NCBI RefSeq assembly: GCF_002005565.1
Contig: NZ_BDJC01000031.1
Location: 24,393 to 88,392, forward strand
Origin: Streptomyces sp. JHA26
Lineage (GTDB): Bacteria; Actinomycetota; Actinomycetes; Streptomycetales; Streptomycetaceae
Direction of reading: 5' to 3'
Length of the DNA: 64,000 bases
Shown here piece by piece: positions 1 to 7,752 of this stretch (its first letter is position 1; each line of letters begins with the position of its first letter). A program made the position numbers and the translations under genes. Under the pieces are notes generated by a model. That model saw only the letters and a list, made by a program, of their open reading frames with translations, was not told the DNA's origin and ran no database searches.

Positions 1-253
1 GGAGGTGGTCCGCGAGACGGGGTACGCCCAGGCGCTCGCCGTCGGCAACGGTCTGGCGCGCCGCCGTCAGGGGCCGTACGCCCTGCGGCGGGTCACCGTG
101 CGCCGCAGCACGGGGCCCGAGGAGTTCGCCCGACTGCTCGAGGGGCGCGCGATCGCCCGCACGTTCGCCCGCGACCGCGCCCTCACCAAGGGGTACGCCG
201 TGCTCCGCGGGGCACGCCGGGCGCGGACGCGGTTGCCGGGGGCCGGTGCCTGA
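1..253 (+). CDS. Polysaccharide deacetylase-like protein, C-terminal end only
   Basis: The reading frame is open at the left edge and gives the last 83 or so residues of a longer protein. Its end carries a pattern (LTVRRSTGPEEFARLL-type segment, then ALTKGYAVLR) that I associate with the C-terminus of actinobacterial NodB-type polysaccharide deacetylases; here it reads VTVRRSTGPEEFARLLEGR and DRALTKGYAV. The catalytic domain, including the metal-binding His/Asp residues, lies outside the window, so activity cannot be judged. The assignment rests on tail resemblance alone. Confidence 0.5.
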   Translation, partial: EVVRETGYAQALAVGNGLARRRQGPYALRRVTVRRSTGPEEFARLLEGRAIARTFARDRALTKGYAVLRGARRARTRLPGAGA

Positions 254-329
254 ACCATCCGGCCGCCGGATGCCGCGTGCGCCCGGGAAACCGGGTGCAC
301 GCGGCGTCCGCGTGCCCGATCATGGCGGC

Positions 330-1424
330 ATGTCCGTGAACCCGCACGACGCCCTGCCGATCCGGCTCAACGTCGACGACAGCGACTCCCCCTCCGACGT
401 GGTCGACGCGCTGTTCCTCGGCCGTTTCGCCACCGGCGAGCAGCCGTTCGCGCACGCCGTGAACATCGACCGTGTGCGGTCCGGGGCGTCGCTGCTGCCG
501 CCCGGCGCGCGCGTGCTGCGCGTGGCCCGCGACGACGACCGCAGCGCGACCCTGGCGGAGGGCGAGGGCTGGACGCTGCTCGTCTCGCGCTGGAACCGGG
601 GCGCCGACGTCACGGTGACGGCGACCAGCGCTGACCTGGCCGAGAAGGTGCTCGGCGACGCGACCGACGGCGCGGCGGACGAGCCGGAACCGCAGCCGGA
701 GAACGTCACCATGGGCTTCTGGTACGTCTCCCCGCGACGCGGCCCGCACCGCACCACCCGGCAGATCTCGGCCGGCACCTGGGACGAGGTCCGGGCCAAC
801 TACACCGCGCCGGTGGCACGGGCGATGGACGGCCTGATGAGGACGACCCCCGAGGACATCGCGGGCCGGCTGCTGCTCCTGCACGGGCCGCCGGGCACCG
901 GCAAGACGTCGGCGCTGCGGACGCTGGCCCGGTCCTGGCGGGACTGGTGCCAGGTGGACTGCGTGCTGGACCCCGAGCGGCTCTTCTCCGACGTCGGCTA
1001 TCTGATGGACATCGCCATCGGCGAGGAGGACGCGTCGGGCAAGGACCGCTGGCGGCTGCTGCTGCTGGAGGACTGCGACGAGCTGATCCGCGGCGAGGCC
1101 AGGCACACCGCCGGGCAGGCCCTCTCGCGGCTGCTGAACCTCACGGACGGCCTGCTGGGCCAGGGCCGCAACGTCCTGGTCGGGGTGACGACCAACGAGG
1201 ACCTGGAACGGCTGCACCCCGCCGTGGTGCGTCCGGGCCGGTGCCTGGCCCGCATCGAGGTGGGCCCGCTCACCCGCCGGGAGGCGGTGGACTGGCTCGG
1301 CACCGAAGAGGGCGTCGGCCGGGAGGGCGCGACGCTGGCGGAGCTGTTCGCGCTGCGCCGGGGCACCTCGCCGACCGCGCTGCCCGAGCCGCGGGACGGC
1401 GCGGAGGCGGGGTTGTACCTGTAG
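330..1424 (+). CDS. AAA-type ATPase with DUF5925 N-terminal domain
   Basis: A 364-residue cytoplasmic ATPase. The N-terminal half begins MSVNPHDALPIRLN and matches the DUF5925 type found next to AAA modules in streptomycetes. The C-terminal half has a Walker A (GPPGTGKTS) and a Walker B (LLLLEDCDEL), followed by a sensor-like VGVTTNED segment and an Arg-rich region (VVRPGRCLARIEVG) as in AAA+ proteins. I chose the ATG at 330 because the conserved N-terminus starts there; the frame stays open upstream to 246 but in non-conserved sequence. It stands alone between two unrelated genes. The substrate is unknown. Confidence 0.8.
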   Translation: MSVNPHDALPIRLNVDDSDSPSDVVDALFLGRFATGEQPFAHAVNIDRVRSGASLLPPGARVLRVARDDDRSATLAEGEGWTLLVSRWNRGADVTVTATSADLAEKVLGDATDGAADEPEPQPENVTMGFWYVSPRRGPHRTTRQISAGTWDEVRANYTAPVARAMDGLMRTTPEDIAGRLLLLHGPPGTGKTSALRTLARSWRDWCQVDCVLDPERLFSDVGYLMDIAIGEEDASGKDRWRLLLLEDCDELIRGEARHTAGQALSRLLNLTDGLLGQGRNVLVGVTTNEDLERLHPAVVRPGRCLARIEVGPLTRREAVDWLGTEEGVGREGATLAELFALRRGTSPTALPEPRDGAEAGLYL

Positions 1425-1613
1425 CTGTGCGATGGGGGTGCGACTCCGTTCGCCGGCACGCCGGACCGGCAGTACCGGGACCGGCGGGGCGTCCGGTACC
1501 CGCCCGGCCACCCCGCCGGGGCGCGGGGCCGGGACGTGGTGCGGTTCCGCCGCGCGGACGCGACCGGCCACGACGCACGCGCGGACGGCGGACCGGCCCC
1601 GCCACCACGGCGC

Positions 1614-1982
1614 TCAGCCCCCGTAGGCGGCCCGCAGCGCATCCCGCACGGCGGCCACCGCGTCCCCCTCCGGAAGGCCGAGCCGCCGAGCCCGCTCGGC
1701 GTAGACCTGCGCCGCCGACGCCAGCTCCCGCTCCGCCGCCGCGCCCGCCGCGGCGACGAACGTGCCGTTGCGGCCCCGCGTCTCGATCACGCCGTCCGCC
1801 TCCAGGGCCCGGTACGCCTTGGCGACCGTGTTGGCGGCGAGTCCCAGGGACTCGGCCAGTCCGCGCACCGTCGGCAGCCGGTACCCCACCGGCAGCGCGC
1901 CCGAGCGCGCCTGTTCGGAGATCTGGGCGCGCACCTGCTCGTAGGGCGGGGCGCCGTCGTCGATGTGGATCTTCAAGGTCAC
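1614..1982 (-). CDS. GntR-family transcriptional regulator (YtrA-like, short)
   Basis: A 122-residue regulator starting at a GTG (MTLKIHIDD). The N-terminal winged helix-turn-helix is typical GntR: PPYEQVRAQISEQ, then GYRLPTVRGLAESLGLAANTVAKAYRALEADGVIETRGRNGTFV. The remaining 45 residues form a short helical tail with no room for a FadR/HutC ligand domain, so this is the small YtrA-type subclass. These usually sit with ABC transporter genes, but none is adjacent here. It is divergent from the GNAT gene at 2053 with 70 bp between the starts, so it may control that gene and itself. Confidence 0.85.
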   Translation of the reverse strand: MTLKIHIDDGAPPYEQVRAQISEQARSGALPVGYRLPTVRGLAESLGLAANTVAKAYRALEADGVIETRGRNGTFVAAAGAAAERELASAAQVYAERARRLGLPEGDAVAAVRDALRAAYGG

Positions 1983-2052
1983 CCGGCGATTGTCCCGCAC
2001 CCGCCGGAAATCCGAAGGCGTCGCGACCGTGGTCCCGCGTAGCGTGCGGCCC

Positions 2053-2982
2053 ATGACCGTGATAGTGCGCGATCTGCGCCCCGGAGTGCGGGCCGACCTG
2101 GAGGGCTTCGCCCGGGTCCGGCACGCCGCCCTGCCGTACATCCTGTCCACTCCGGAATCGATCGTCCACGCCCTCACCCGGACCCACCCGAGGGCGCGGT
2201 TCCGCTCCCTGGTCGCGGAGGAGGACGGCGAGGTCATCGGCACGGCCCAGACCGGGCTGGTCCACGACAGCCCGGAGCCCGGGCAGGGGTTCCTCAACGT
2301 CTACGTCCACCCGGACAGGGTCCGGCACGGCGCCGGCGGGCTCCTGGTGCGCACGGCCGAGGAGTACCTGGCGGGCGAGGGGGCGACGAAGCTGTTCGCC
2401 TGGGTGCTGGAGGAGCCCGCCCACCTCGCCTTCGCCGAGCGGCACGGCTACGGACGGCGGCGCAGCGCCCACTTCCTCCGGCTGGACCTGGCCGGCGGCA
2501 CGCTTCCGCCGCCGTGGTCCCCTCCCCCGGGCGTCGAGCTGCGCACCGCGGCCGACTTCGCGGACGATCCGCGTCCGCTGTTCGAGCTGGACGCGGAGGC
2601 GGCGGCGGACGAACCGAGCGACGTCGAGGCCGAGCTCACGGACTACGAGGCGTGGCTCGCGGAGACCTGGCGGCATCCGCTGCTGAACCGTGAACTGACC
2701 ACGGTCGCCGTCCTCGACGGCCGCCCCGTCGCCTTCAGCGTCGCCTTCACGGACGGCCACGGCCGGTACTCCACCGCCATGACCGGCACCGCCCGCGCCC
2801 ACCGCGGCGAGGGGCTGGCCAAGCTCGTCAAGACCGCCTCCCTGCACCGCGCCCGCGCGGCGGGGTGCACGGAGGCCTTCACGGGCAACGACACCGGCAA
2901 CGGCCCGATGCTCGCCGTCAACAGGGGCCTCGGGTACGAGGTCTGCGCGACGGAGGTGCGGTATGTCCGTGAACTCGGCTGA
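2053..2982 (+). CDS. Tandem GNAT-fold N-acetyltransferase
   Basis: A 309-residue protein with two GNAT folds. The first half contains VRHGAGGLLVRTAEEYL, matching the acetyl-CoA-binding motif A. The second half contains AHRGEGLAKLVKTASLHRARAAGCTEAFTGNDTGNGPMLAVNRGLGYE, a strong motif A plus motif B with the typical N-x-x-M-L-x-x-N ending. The ATG at 2053 begins the conserved part. The acceptor is unknown. The last 20 bases overlap the DUF402 gene, so the two are probably cotranslated. Confidence 0.85.
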   Translation: MTVIVRDLRPGVRADLEGFARVRHAALPYILSTPESIVHALTRTHPRARFRSLVAEEDGEVIGTAQTGLVHDSPEPGQGFLNVYVHPDRVRHGAGGLLVRTAEEYLAGEGATKLFAWVLEEPAHLAFAERHGYGRRRSAHFLRLDLAGGTLPPPWSPPPGVELRTAADFADDPRPLFELDAEAAADEPSDVEAELTDYEAWLAETWRHPLLNRELTTVAVLDGRPVAFSVAFTDGHGRYSTAMTGTARAHRGEGLAKLVKTASLHRARAAGCTEAFTGNDTGNGPMLAVNRGLGYEVCATEVRYVRELG

Positions 2983-3463
2983 AGCACCGGCCCGGGTGGA
3001 CGTGGTCCTCGTCAAGGCGGGCCGTACGAAGATCCGTTATCCGAGTGAGCTGCTGGACGACGACGGGACCCGCGTCGTGGTCCGCGCACCCTGGGCCGGT
3101 GGCGGCGTGCGCGACTTCGGCTTCGTCCGCTTCGAGGCCGGTGACGTGTTCACCGAGTACTACTGGCGCGACCGGTGGTACTCCGTGAAGGAGGTCCGGG
3201 CCGGTTCGGGTGTGCTGAAGGGCTGGTACTGCGACATCACCCGCCCCGCCGTGCTCACGGGCGCGGAACTGGTCGTCGAGGACCTCGACCTGGACCTGTG
3301 GCGCTCCGCGGACGGCACGGACGTACGACGGCTGGACGAGGACGAGTTCGCCGAGAGCGGTCTGGCGCAGCGGGACCCGGAGGCCGCCGGTGCCGCCGTG
3401 GCCGCGCTGGACGAGCTGGAGCGGCTGGCCCGCGGGGACGGTTTCACGGACCTGCTGACGTAG
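2963..3463 (+). CDS. DUF402 family protein
   Basis: A 166-residue protein. Residues of about 15-110 resemble the DUF402/FomD-like beta-barrel fold: YPSELLDDDGTRVVVRAPW, then FTEYYWRDRWYSVKEV, GWYCDITRPA and VVEDLDLDLWRSADG. The spaced acidic and aromatic residues (YWRDRWY, WYCDI, EDLDLDLW) are those used for metal and nucleotide binding in FomD and related nucleoside di/triphosphatases. It starts inside the GNAT gene at an ATG (ggtatgtcc). The stop codon lies within a 32-bp tandem duplication. Likely a phosphatase of small nucleotide-linked substrates; the actual substrate is unknown. Confidence 0.75.
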   Translation: MSVNSAEAPARVDVVLVKAGRTKIRYPSELLDDDGTRVVVRAPWAGGGVRDFGFVRFEAGDVFTEYYWRDRWYSVKEVRAGSGVLKGWYCDITRPAVLTGAELVVEDLDLDLWRSADGTDVRRLDEDEFAESGLAQRDPEAAGAAVAALDELERLARGDGFTDLLT

Positions 3464-3504
3464 GCACCGGCCGTTTCACGGACCTGCCGGCGCAGGCACC
3501 GGCC
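3441..3504. repeat. 32-bp imperfect tandem duplication spanning a stop codon
   Basis: Two adjacent 32-bp units, 3441-3472 and 3473-3504, both begin gtttcacggacctgc and end gcaccggcc. They differ at three positions only. The first unit contains the TAG stop of the DUF402 gene; in the second the same position reads CAG. A further partial copy (ctcacggg) follows. The duplication lies in the gap between convergent genes and stops just before the methyltransferase stop codon. Confidence 0.85.
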
Positions 3505-3507
3505 GGC

Positions 3508-4155
3508 TCACGGGCCCGCCGGTGGCGGCGTCGGGGGCGGTCCGGGCAGCGCGACCACCGCGTACCGCTCGTCGTCGACCTCCTTGCCCCACAACGACGG
3601 ATCGTCGGACAGCCGTTCCACGCGGATCCGCCCGCCGAGCGGGGCGAGGAGACCGGTGAGCCGGTCGGCGGGTATGCCGACCGGGGCGACGCTCCCCCAC
3701 ACGCCCTCGACGAGGACCAGCCGGCCTCCCGGCCGCAACAGTCCCCGCCAGTGCGCCAGGACGCGGCCGGGATCGGGCAGCGTCCACAGCACGTGCCGGA
3801 CCAGGACGGCGTCGAAGCGCCGCTCGCCCACCGGCGGTGCCCCCGCGTCGCCGGTCAGGAACGCGGCGTCACGGCCGGCGAGTTTGGTCCGGGCCAGCTC
3901 CACCATGGCCGGGGACAGGTCGACGCCGGTCACCCGGTGTCCCTGCTCGGCCGCGAGGAGCGACAGGCTGCCGGTGCCGCAGCCCAGGTCGAGGACGTCA
4001 CCGGGCCGGGCGGGCAGCCAGGACCGCAGCCGGTCGGCCCAGGCCCGGCGCACGCCGGGGTCGCGCAGCCCGTGGTCGGGTTCCTCGTCGAAGGCCGCGG
4101 CCCCGGCGTCCCAGTCGATGCCCACCGTGGTCGTCCCGTCACTGTCGTCCGTCAT
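3508..4155 (-). CDS. Class I SAM-dependent methyltransferase
   Basis: A 215-residue protein. Motif I is VLDLGCGTGSLSLLAAEQG, followed by VTGVDLSPAMVELARTKL, FDAVLVRHVLWTLPDPGRVLAHWRGLLRPGGRLVLVEGVW. This is the methyltransf_11/25 arrangement. The start MTDDSDGTTTVGIDWDAGAAAFDEEPDHGL is typical of small-molecule methyltransferases of the UbiE/arsM-like type. The proline-rich tail (PPPTPPPAGP) probably has no function. The substrate is unknown. It is convergent with the DUF402 gene. Confidence 0.85.
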   Translation of the reverse strand: MTDDSDGTTTVGIDWDAGAAAFDEEPDHGLRDPGVRRAWADRLRSWLPARPGDVLDLGCGTGSLSLLAAEQGHRVTGVDLSPAMVELARTKLAGRDAAFLTGDAGAPPVGERRFDAVLVRHVLWTLPDPGRVLAHWRGLLRPGGRLVLVEGVWGSVAPVGIPADRLTGLLAPLGGRIRVERLSDDPSLWGKEVDDERYAVVALPGPPPTPPPAGP

Positions 4156-4266
4156 GGCCCAAGAGTGACATCCACCACTGACAGCGATGCATCGATGAGG
4201 AACTCTCGGGGAAAGGGTCTACCTCCGTGAGAACGCGGAACCCGGTGGATCCGTGAGGAGGCAGCC

Positions 4267-4401
4267 ATGCGCCGTCTGACCGTGCAGAAGCCCCTGAAGA
4301 AGACCGACGCCCGCCGAGTCCGTGAGGAGGCCGACGAGCGCCCCGCCGGGCGCCCGGAGGTCCGCAAGGACATCGCCCGCACCTGGTGGCCGGACAACTG
4401 A
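4267..4401 (+). CDS. Small basic protein, 44 residues, unknown function
   Basis: A short gene preceded by a strong ribosome binding site (gtgaggaggcagccATG). It encodes MRRLTVQKPLKKTDARRVRE, then 24 more residues ending ARTWWPDN. The product is rich in Arg and Lys, with a Trp-Trp pair at the C-terminus. Third codon positions are almost all G or C. I believe similar tiny proteins occur in other streptomycetes, but I cannot name a family. It stands alone between the methyltransferase and a GNAT gene. Confidence 0.6.
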   Translation: MRRLTVQKPLKKTDARRVREEADERPAGRPEVRKDIARTWWPDN

Positions 4402-4426
4402 CCGGGACGCCCTGCCGTGAGACGCG

Positions 4427-4876
4427 TCAGAGCAGTCGCCTGCGGTAGTGGACGCGGTCGTAGGGACCGTCCACCCGGCGCTCCACGACCTCGTAGCCGT
4501 ACTTCGGGTAGATCCGCTGGTTCTCCCACATCAGCGCGTTCGTGTAGAGCCTGATTTCGGGCAGGTCCAGGGCACGCGCGTGTGCGTCCACGAACCGCAG
4601 CAGCCGTCGTCCCACGCCCGTGCCGTGCGCGTCGGGGTGGACGGCGATGCTGTCGAGGAAGAGGTGGTCCTCGAACACCTCCAGCACCACGAGGCCCACG
4701 ACGGGTTCGCCCGTGACGAACACCCTTCCCGCGGCCACGTCCGCCGCGTGGTCCGCCTCCATGGGCTGCGGCACCACCCCGATGCGCTCGATGTAGGGGC
4801 GGTACGCCGCGTCGGTGACGGCTCCGACCGCGGGCACGTCGGCCGCGGTCGCCGCTCTGGTCTCCTCGTTCGTCAT
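4427..4876 (-). CDS. GNAT family N-acetyltransferase
   Basis: A 149-residue single-domain GNAT protein starting MTNEETRAATAADVPAVG. Motif A is LDSIAVHPDAHGTGVGRRLLRFVDAHA, followed by IRLYTNALMWENQRIYPKYGYEVVERR, the motif B seen in many antibiotic- or small-molecule-modifying acetyltransferases. The frame stays open to 4996, but the ATG at 4876 begins the family homology. The substrate is unknown. Confidence 0.85.
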   Translation of the reverse strand: MTNEETRAATAADVPAVGAVTDAAYRPYIERIGVVPQPMEADHAADVAAGRVFVTGEPVVGLVVLEVFEDHLFLDSIAVHPDAHGTGVGRRLLRFVDAHARALDLPEIRLYTNALMWENQRIYPKYGYEVVERRVDGPYDRVHYRRRLL

Positions 4877-5043
4877 ACGGCGAACGGTAGGTACCTGAGC
4901 ACAGTCTGAGCACTCCCTTAACGCGACCATAAGGATCGCCGGATCCCGCTTCCGGCAGGGAATTCCACGGTTTCCAGGGGCTAGCTTGCTGATCACCCCA
5001 CGGGTTCCGGCCCATGTCCCAGTGACCGTTTCGAGGAGTTCCC

Positions 5044-6084
5044 ATGCCCGCGTCCCGCAGGGTCGCCGCCGTCGTCGCCGGCCTCGCCCCGCTCGCCCTG
5101 ACCGCGCTGGCCGCCGCGCCCGCGTCGGCGCACGGCTCGATGGGCGACCCGGTCAGCCGGGTGTCGCAGTGCTACGCCGAGGGTCCCGAGAGCCCGGAGT
5201 CGGCCGCGTGCAGGGCCGCGGTCGCGGCCGGCGGCACCCAGGCGCTCTACGACTGGAACGGCATCCGCATCGGCGACGCCGGCGGACGGCACCGGGAGCT
5301 GATCCCGGACGGCAGGCTGTGCAGCGCGAACAGCGAGGAGTTCAAGGGCCTCGACCTGGCCCGCGCCGACTGGCCCGCGACCGGCGTGAGCAGCGGCTCG
5401 TACACCTTCAAGTACCGTGTGACCGCCCCGCACAAGGGCACCTTCAAGGTCTACATCACCAAGCCCGGCTACGATCCCGCGAAGCCGCTGGGCTGGAGCG
5501 ACCTGGATCTGTCCGCCCCGGTGGCGACGGTCACCGACCCGGTGGCCTCGGGCGGCTACTACACGTTCTCCGGCACCCTGCCCGAGCGCACCGGCAAGCA
5601 CCTGCTGTACGCGGTCTGGCAGCGTTCGGACAGCCCGGAGGCGTTCTACTCCTGCTCGGACGTGTCCTTCGGCGGTGACGGCGGCGGCAGCGGCGACGCG
5701 GAGGGCGGCGCCGCCCCGGCGCCGTCGGCCTCCGCACCGTCCGAGGAGCAGATCGCGGCGGCGGCCGACAGGTCGACGATCGAGCACCACGGGCACGGCG
5801 ACCAGGACTCCGCGACGACGACGGACCCGACCGATCCGGCCACGCCGACAGCCGCGCCGACGGCCGGGGCGGCTCCGGCGGAGACCCCGGGGGCCGCGGC
5901 GGCCGGTGACCCCAATGAGGTCCGGGCCGCCGGTGCCGGCACCGGGAACCTCGCCGAGACCGGCGGCGACGGCAGCACCTCGTACCTCGCCGTCGGCGGT
6001 GCCGCCGTACTGGCGCTCGGTGCGGCGGTGCTCTTCGCGTCGGTCCGCCGGCGGGCGCCGGGCGGCGGCCGGCACGGTCGCTGA
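5044..6084 (+). CDS. Secreted AA10-type lytic polysaccharide monooxygenase with sortase anchor
   Basis: A 346-residue exported copper enzyme that cleaves chitin or cellulose oxidatively. A signal peptide ends ...AAPASA, and the mature protein begins with His30 (HGSMGDPVSR), which with His130 (VTAPHKGTF) forms the copper histidine brace. Phe201 (EAFYSCSDVSF) fits the axial aromatic. The catalytic domain ends near residue 212. Then come a long Ala/Pro/Thr linker, an LAETG sortase motif at 303-307, a hydrophobic helix and a RRR tail. No carbohydrate-binding module is present; wall anchoring takes its place. RBS gaggag before the ATG. Family members are usually free secreted enzymes, so the anchor is notable. 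Confidence 0.9.
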   Translation: MPASRRVAAVVAGLAPLALTALAAAPASAHGSMGDPVSRVSQCYAEGPESPESAACRAAVAAGGTQALYDWNGIRIGDAGGRHRELIPDGRLCSANSEEFKGLDLARADWPATGVSSGSYTFKYRVTAPHKGTFKVYITKPGYDPAKPLGWSDLDLSAPVATVTDPVASGGYYTFSGTLPERTGKHLLYAVWQRSDSPEAFYSCSDVSFGGDGGGSGDAEGGAAPAPSASAPSEEQIAAAADRSTIEHHGHGDQDSATTTDPTDPATPTAAPTAGAAPAETPGAAAAGDPNEVRAAGAGTGNLAETGGDGSTSYLAVGGAAVLALGAAVLFASVRRRAPGGGRHGR

Positions 6085-6102
6085 CCGGGGACCACGGGGG
6101 AA

Positions 6103-6143
6103 CGCGGGGCTTGTCCGGCGGCTCGGGCCGGACAAGCCCCGCG
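6103..6143. terminator. Bidirectional terminator
   Basis: A perfect 16-bp inverted repeat (6103-6118 and 6128-6143) with a 9-nt loop lies between the convergent LPMO and lipase genes. Strong GC-rich stems without a U tract are usual in Streptomyces terminators. Confidence 0.85.
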
Positions 6144-6168
6144 TGGTGTGCCGGTGCCGGTGCCGGGG

Positions 6169-7032
6169 TCAGCCGAAGACCGAGGCGCAGGTGGTGGGGG
6201 TGGCGTGCGCCGGGTCGAGCGCGTTGGCCACCTCGTGGAAGGCGATCCGGTCGAGCAGTCCGATCGCCAGGTGCTCGGACAGGTCGAGCGGGCACAGGTC
6301 CTGCAGCAGGACGTTGCGCACGCCGGGCCCGCTCAGGTACTGGCTGCGGTACGGCGTGACCACCTCGTCGTACCGGGTGGCGAGGACGGTGTAGCGGACG
6401 CCGGGCACGGTGTCGCCGCCCTCGTTGAGCCTGGTGAGGAGGTCGGAGCCGGCGATCTGGTCGGCGAGGGCCGGGGTGTGCTCGTTCAGCAGGTCCTCGG
6501 CGCCGGGGAAGTACGGCAGCAGGTGCGTGAGGCCGGACAGGGTGGTGCCGTGGTTGCTGGGCGCGATGCCGACGAGGGCGTTCACCTTGCCGGCCCCGCC
6601 GAGGAACTTCAGGTAGTAGCGGGGCATCATGCCGCCCTGCGAGTGGCCGACGATGTCGGCCTTCGCGGCGCCGGTCGCGGCGAGCACCCTGTCGACGTGG
6701 GCGGAGAGCTGTTCGGCCGACCTCTCGACCGGCCCGAGGCCGTGGAAGAACGGGACGCCGGGCAGTTGTCCGTAGTCGAGGGAGAAGACGCAGTAGCCGC
6801 GGTGCGTCAGGTAGGGCGCGAGGCCCAGCCAGTTGTCGACGGAGTTCCCGAGGGTGCCGTGGACCAGGACGACGGGGCGGGGGTGGGCGGCGGACGGCTT
6901 GCAGGCGTAGTCGTTCCAGCCGGTGCCGGGACGCGCGTCGGCGGCGTGGACGGTGGTGGCGGGGACCAGGGCGGCCGCGGCGGTCAGCAGCAGCGCGGCC
7001 AGGGGTCTGAGCACTCGCTTCCAGGGCAGCAT
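6169..7032 (-). CDS. Secreted alpha/beta-hydrolase lipase
   Basis: A 287-residue protein with a classical signal peptide (WKRVLRPLAALLLTAAAALVP...VHA). The oxyanion segment is VVLVHGTLGN and the nucleophile elbow is GHSQGG with Ser131. Late Asp and His candidates are in ATRYDEVVTPY and DLSEHLAIGLLD. Four mature Cys residues allow two disulfides. This is the Streptomyces triacylglycerol lipase/esterase type (lipase class 2 fold). A 14-bp palindrome resembling a CRP site lies about 50 bp upstream. Confidence 0.85.
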   Translation of the reverse strand: MLPWKRVLRPLAALLLTAAAALVPATTVHAADARPGTGWNDYACKPSAAHPRPVVLVHGTLGNSVDNWLGLAPYLTHRGYCVFSLDYGQLPGVPFFHGLGPVERSAEQLSAHVDRVLAATGAAKADIVGHSQGGMMPRYYLKFLGGAGKVNALVGIAPSNHGTTLSGLTHLLPYFPGAEDLLNEHTPALADQIAGSDLLTRLNEGGDTVPGVRYTVLATRYDEVVTPYRSQYLSGPGVRNVLLQDLCPLDLSEHLAIGLLDRIAFHEVANALDPAHATPTTCASVFG

Positions 7033-7079
7033 CGGGTGATCTCCTTGCGGACCGAGGGAGGTGCGACGGCATGACGCCC

Positions 7080-7095
7080 TGTGATCCGGATCACG
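7080..7095. promoter_or_regulatory. CRP-like palindrome upstream of the lipase gene
   Basis: 7081-7094 is a perfect 14-bp palindrome (gtgatccggatcac). With a T at 7080 it reads TGTGA-N6-TCAC, close to the general CRP consensus. It lies 48-63 bp upstream of the lipase start, in promoter range. The protein that binds it is inferred only. Confidence 0.4.
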
Positions 7096-7205
7096 GGATG
7101 CTGTTCACTCGTCAAGTTACGGGCGAGTAGCTCACGTGTGAAGTGACGCGTCGGCAAAAACTTCCAGTGGTAACCGACGTGGGCCGGTCCGCAGGTGAGG
7201 GAGGG

Positions 7206-7652
7206 TCACCAGGTGGGCCGCACGGGCCCCTCGGACGCGACGCGGGCCACGAGGCCGTACAGCGCGTGGACCCCGTCCTCGCCGATCACGTCCCCCCACC
7301 CGCGCACGGCCTCGGCCGCCGCCTCCTCGGCGGCCCGCGTGCACGCCCACCCCCGCTCGGTCAGCACGACCAGCCGGGCCCGCGCGTCGACGGGGTGCGG
7401 CCGGCGTTCGGCGTACCCCTTGCGGACGAGCTCGTCGACGAGCTGACTGGCGGCCTGCTTGGTCACACCGAGGTGCGCGGCGAGGTCGGTGGCCGTCGCA
7501 CCGTCCGGGGCGAGCCGGGCGAAGGCGAAGCCGTGGGCGGGCCTCAGCCCTTCGAAGCCGCGGGCGACGACGCCCTCGTGGATGCGCTGCGTGAGCCCGC
7601 CGGCGGCGGCGAGCAGGGCGACGGACAGGGCCATGGCGTCGGAGTTCTGCAC
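7206..7652 (-). CDS. MarR-family transcriptional regulator
   Basis: A 148-residue winged-helix regulator. The DNA-binding core is ATATDLAAHLGVTKQAASQLVDELVRKGYAERRPHPVDARARLVVLTERG, a textbook MarR helix-turn-helix plus wing. The start MQNSDAMAL is 100 bp from the divergent cupin gene. Three overlapping inverted repeats fill that gap, so autoregulation and control of the cupin gene are likely. The ligand is unknown. Confidence 0.9.
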   Translation of the reverse strand: MQNSDAMALSVALLAAAGGLTQRIHEGVVARGFEGLRPAHGFAFARLAPDGATATDLAAHLGVTKQAASQLVDELVRKGYAERRPHPVDARARLVVLTERGWACTRAAEEAAAEAVRGWGDVIGEDGVHALYGLVARVASEGPVRPTW

Positions 7653-7669
7653 GGGGGCATTGAAACACC

Positions 7670-7731
7670 CTTGACGAATTGGTCAAGCAGATTGACCATG
7701 AGGGCGACAGGGAAAGTCAAGCCGCTTGACT
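7670..7731. promoter_or_regulatory. Clustered palindromic operators for the MarR regulator
   Basis: Three palindromes built from the same element lie in the divergent gap: CTTGAC-n6-GTCAAG (7670-7687), TGGTCAA-n5-TTGACCA (7680-7698) and AGTCAAGC-n1-GCTTGACT (7715-7731). The first two overlap. All share TCAAG/CTTGA half-sites, as expected for a MarR dimer. The third is 21 bp upstream of the cupin start. Confidence 0.7.
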
Positions 7732-7752
7732 ACTTGATGCGAGGAGTCCGCC

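Noticed and set aside
4185..4194. Palindrome cgatgcatcg upstream of the 44-aa gene as an operator
   Set aside because: Only 10 bp long, a simple sequence, and not repeated elsewhere near the promoter; too weak to call.
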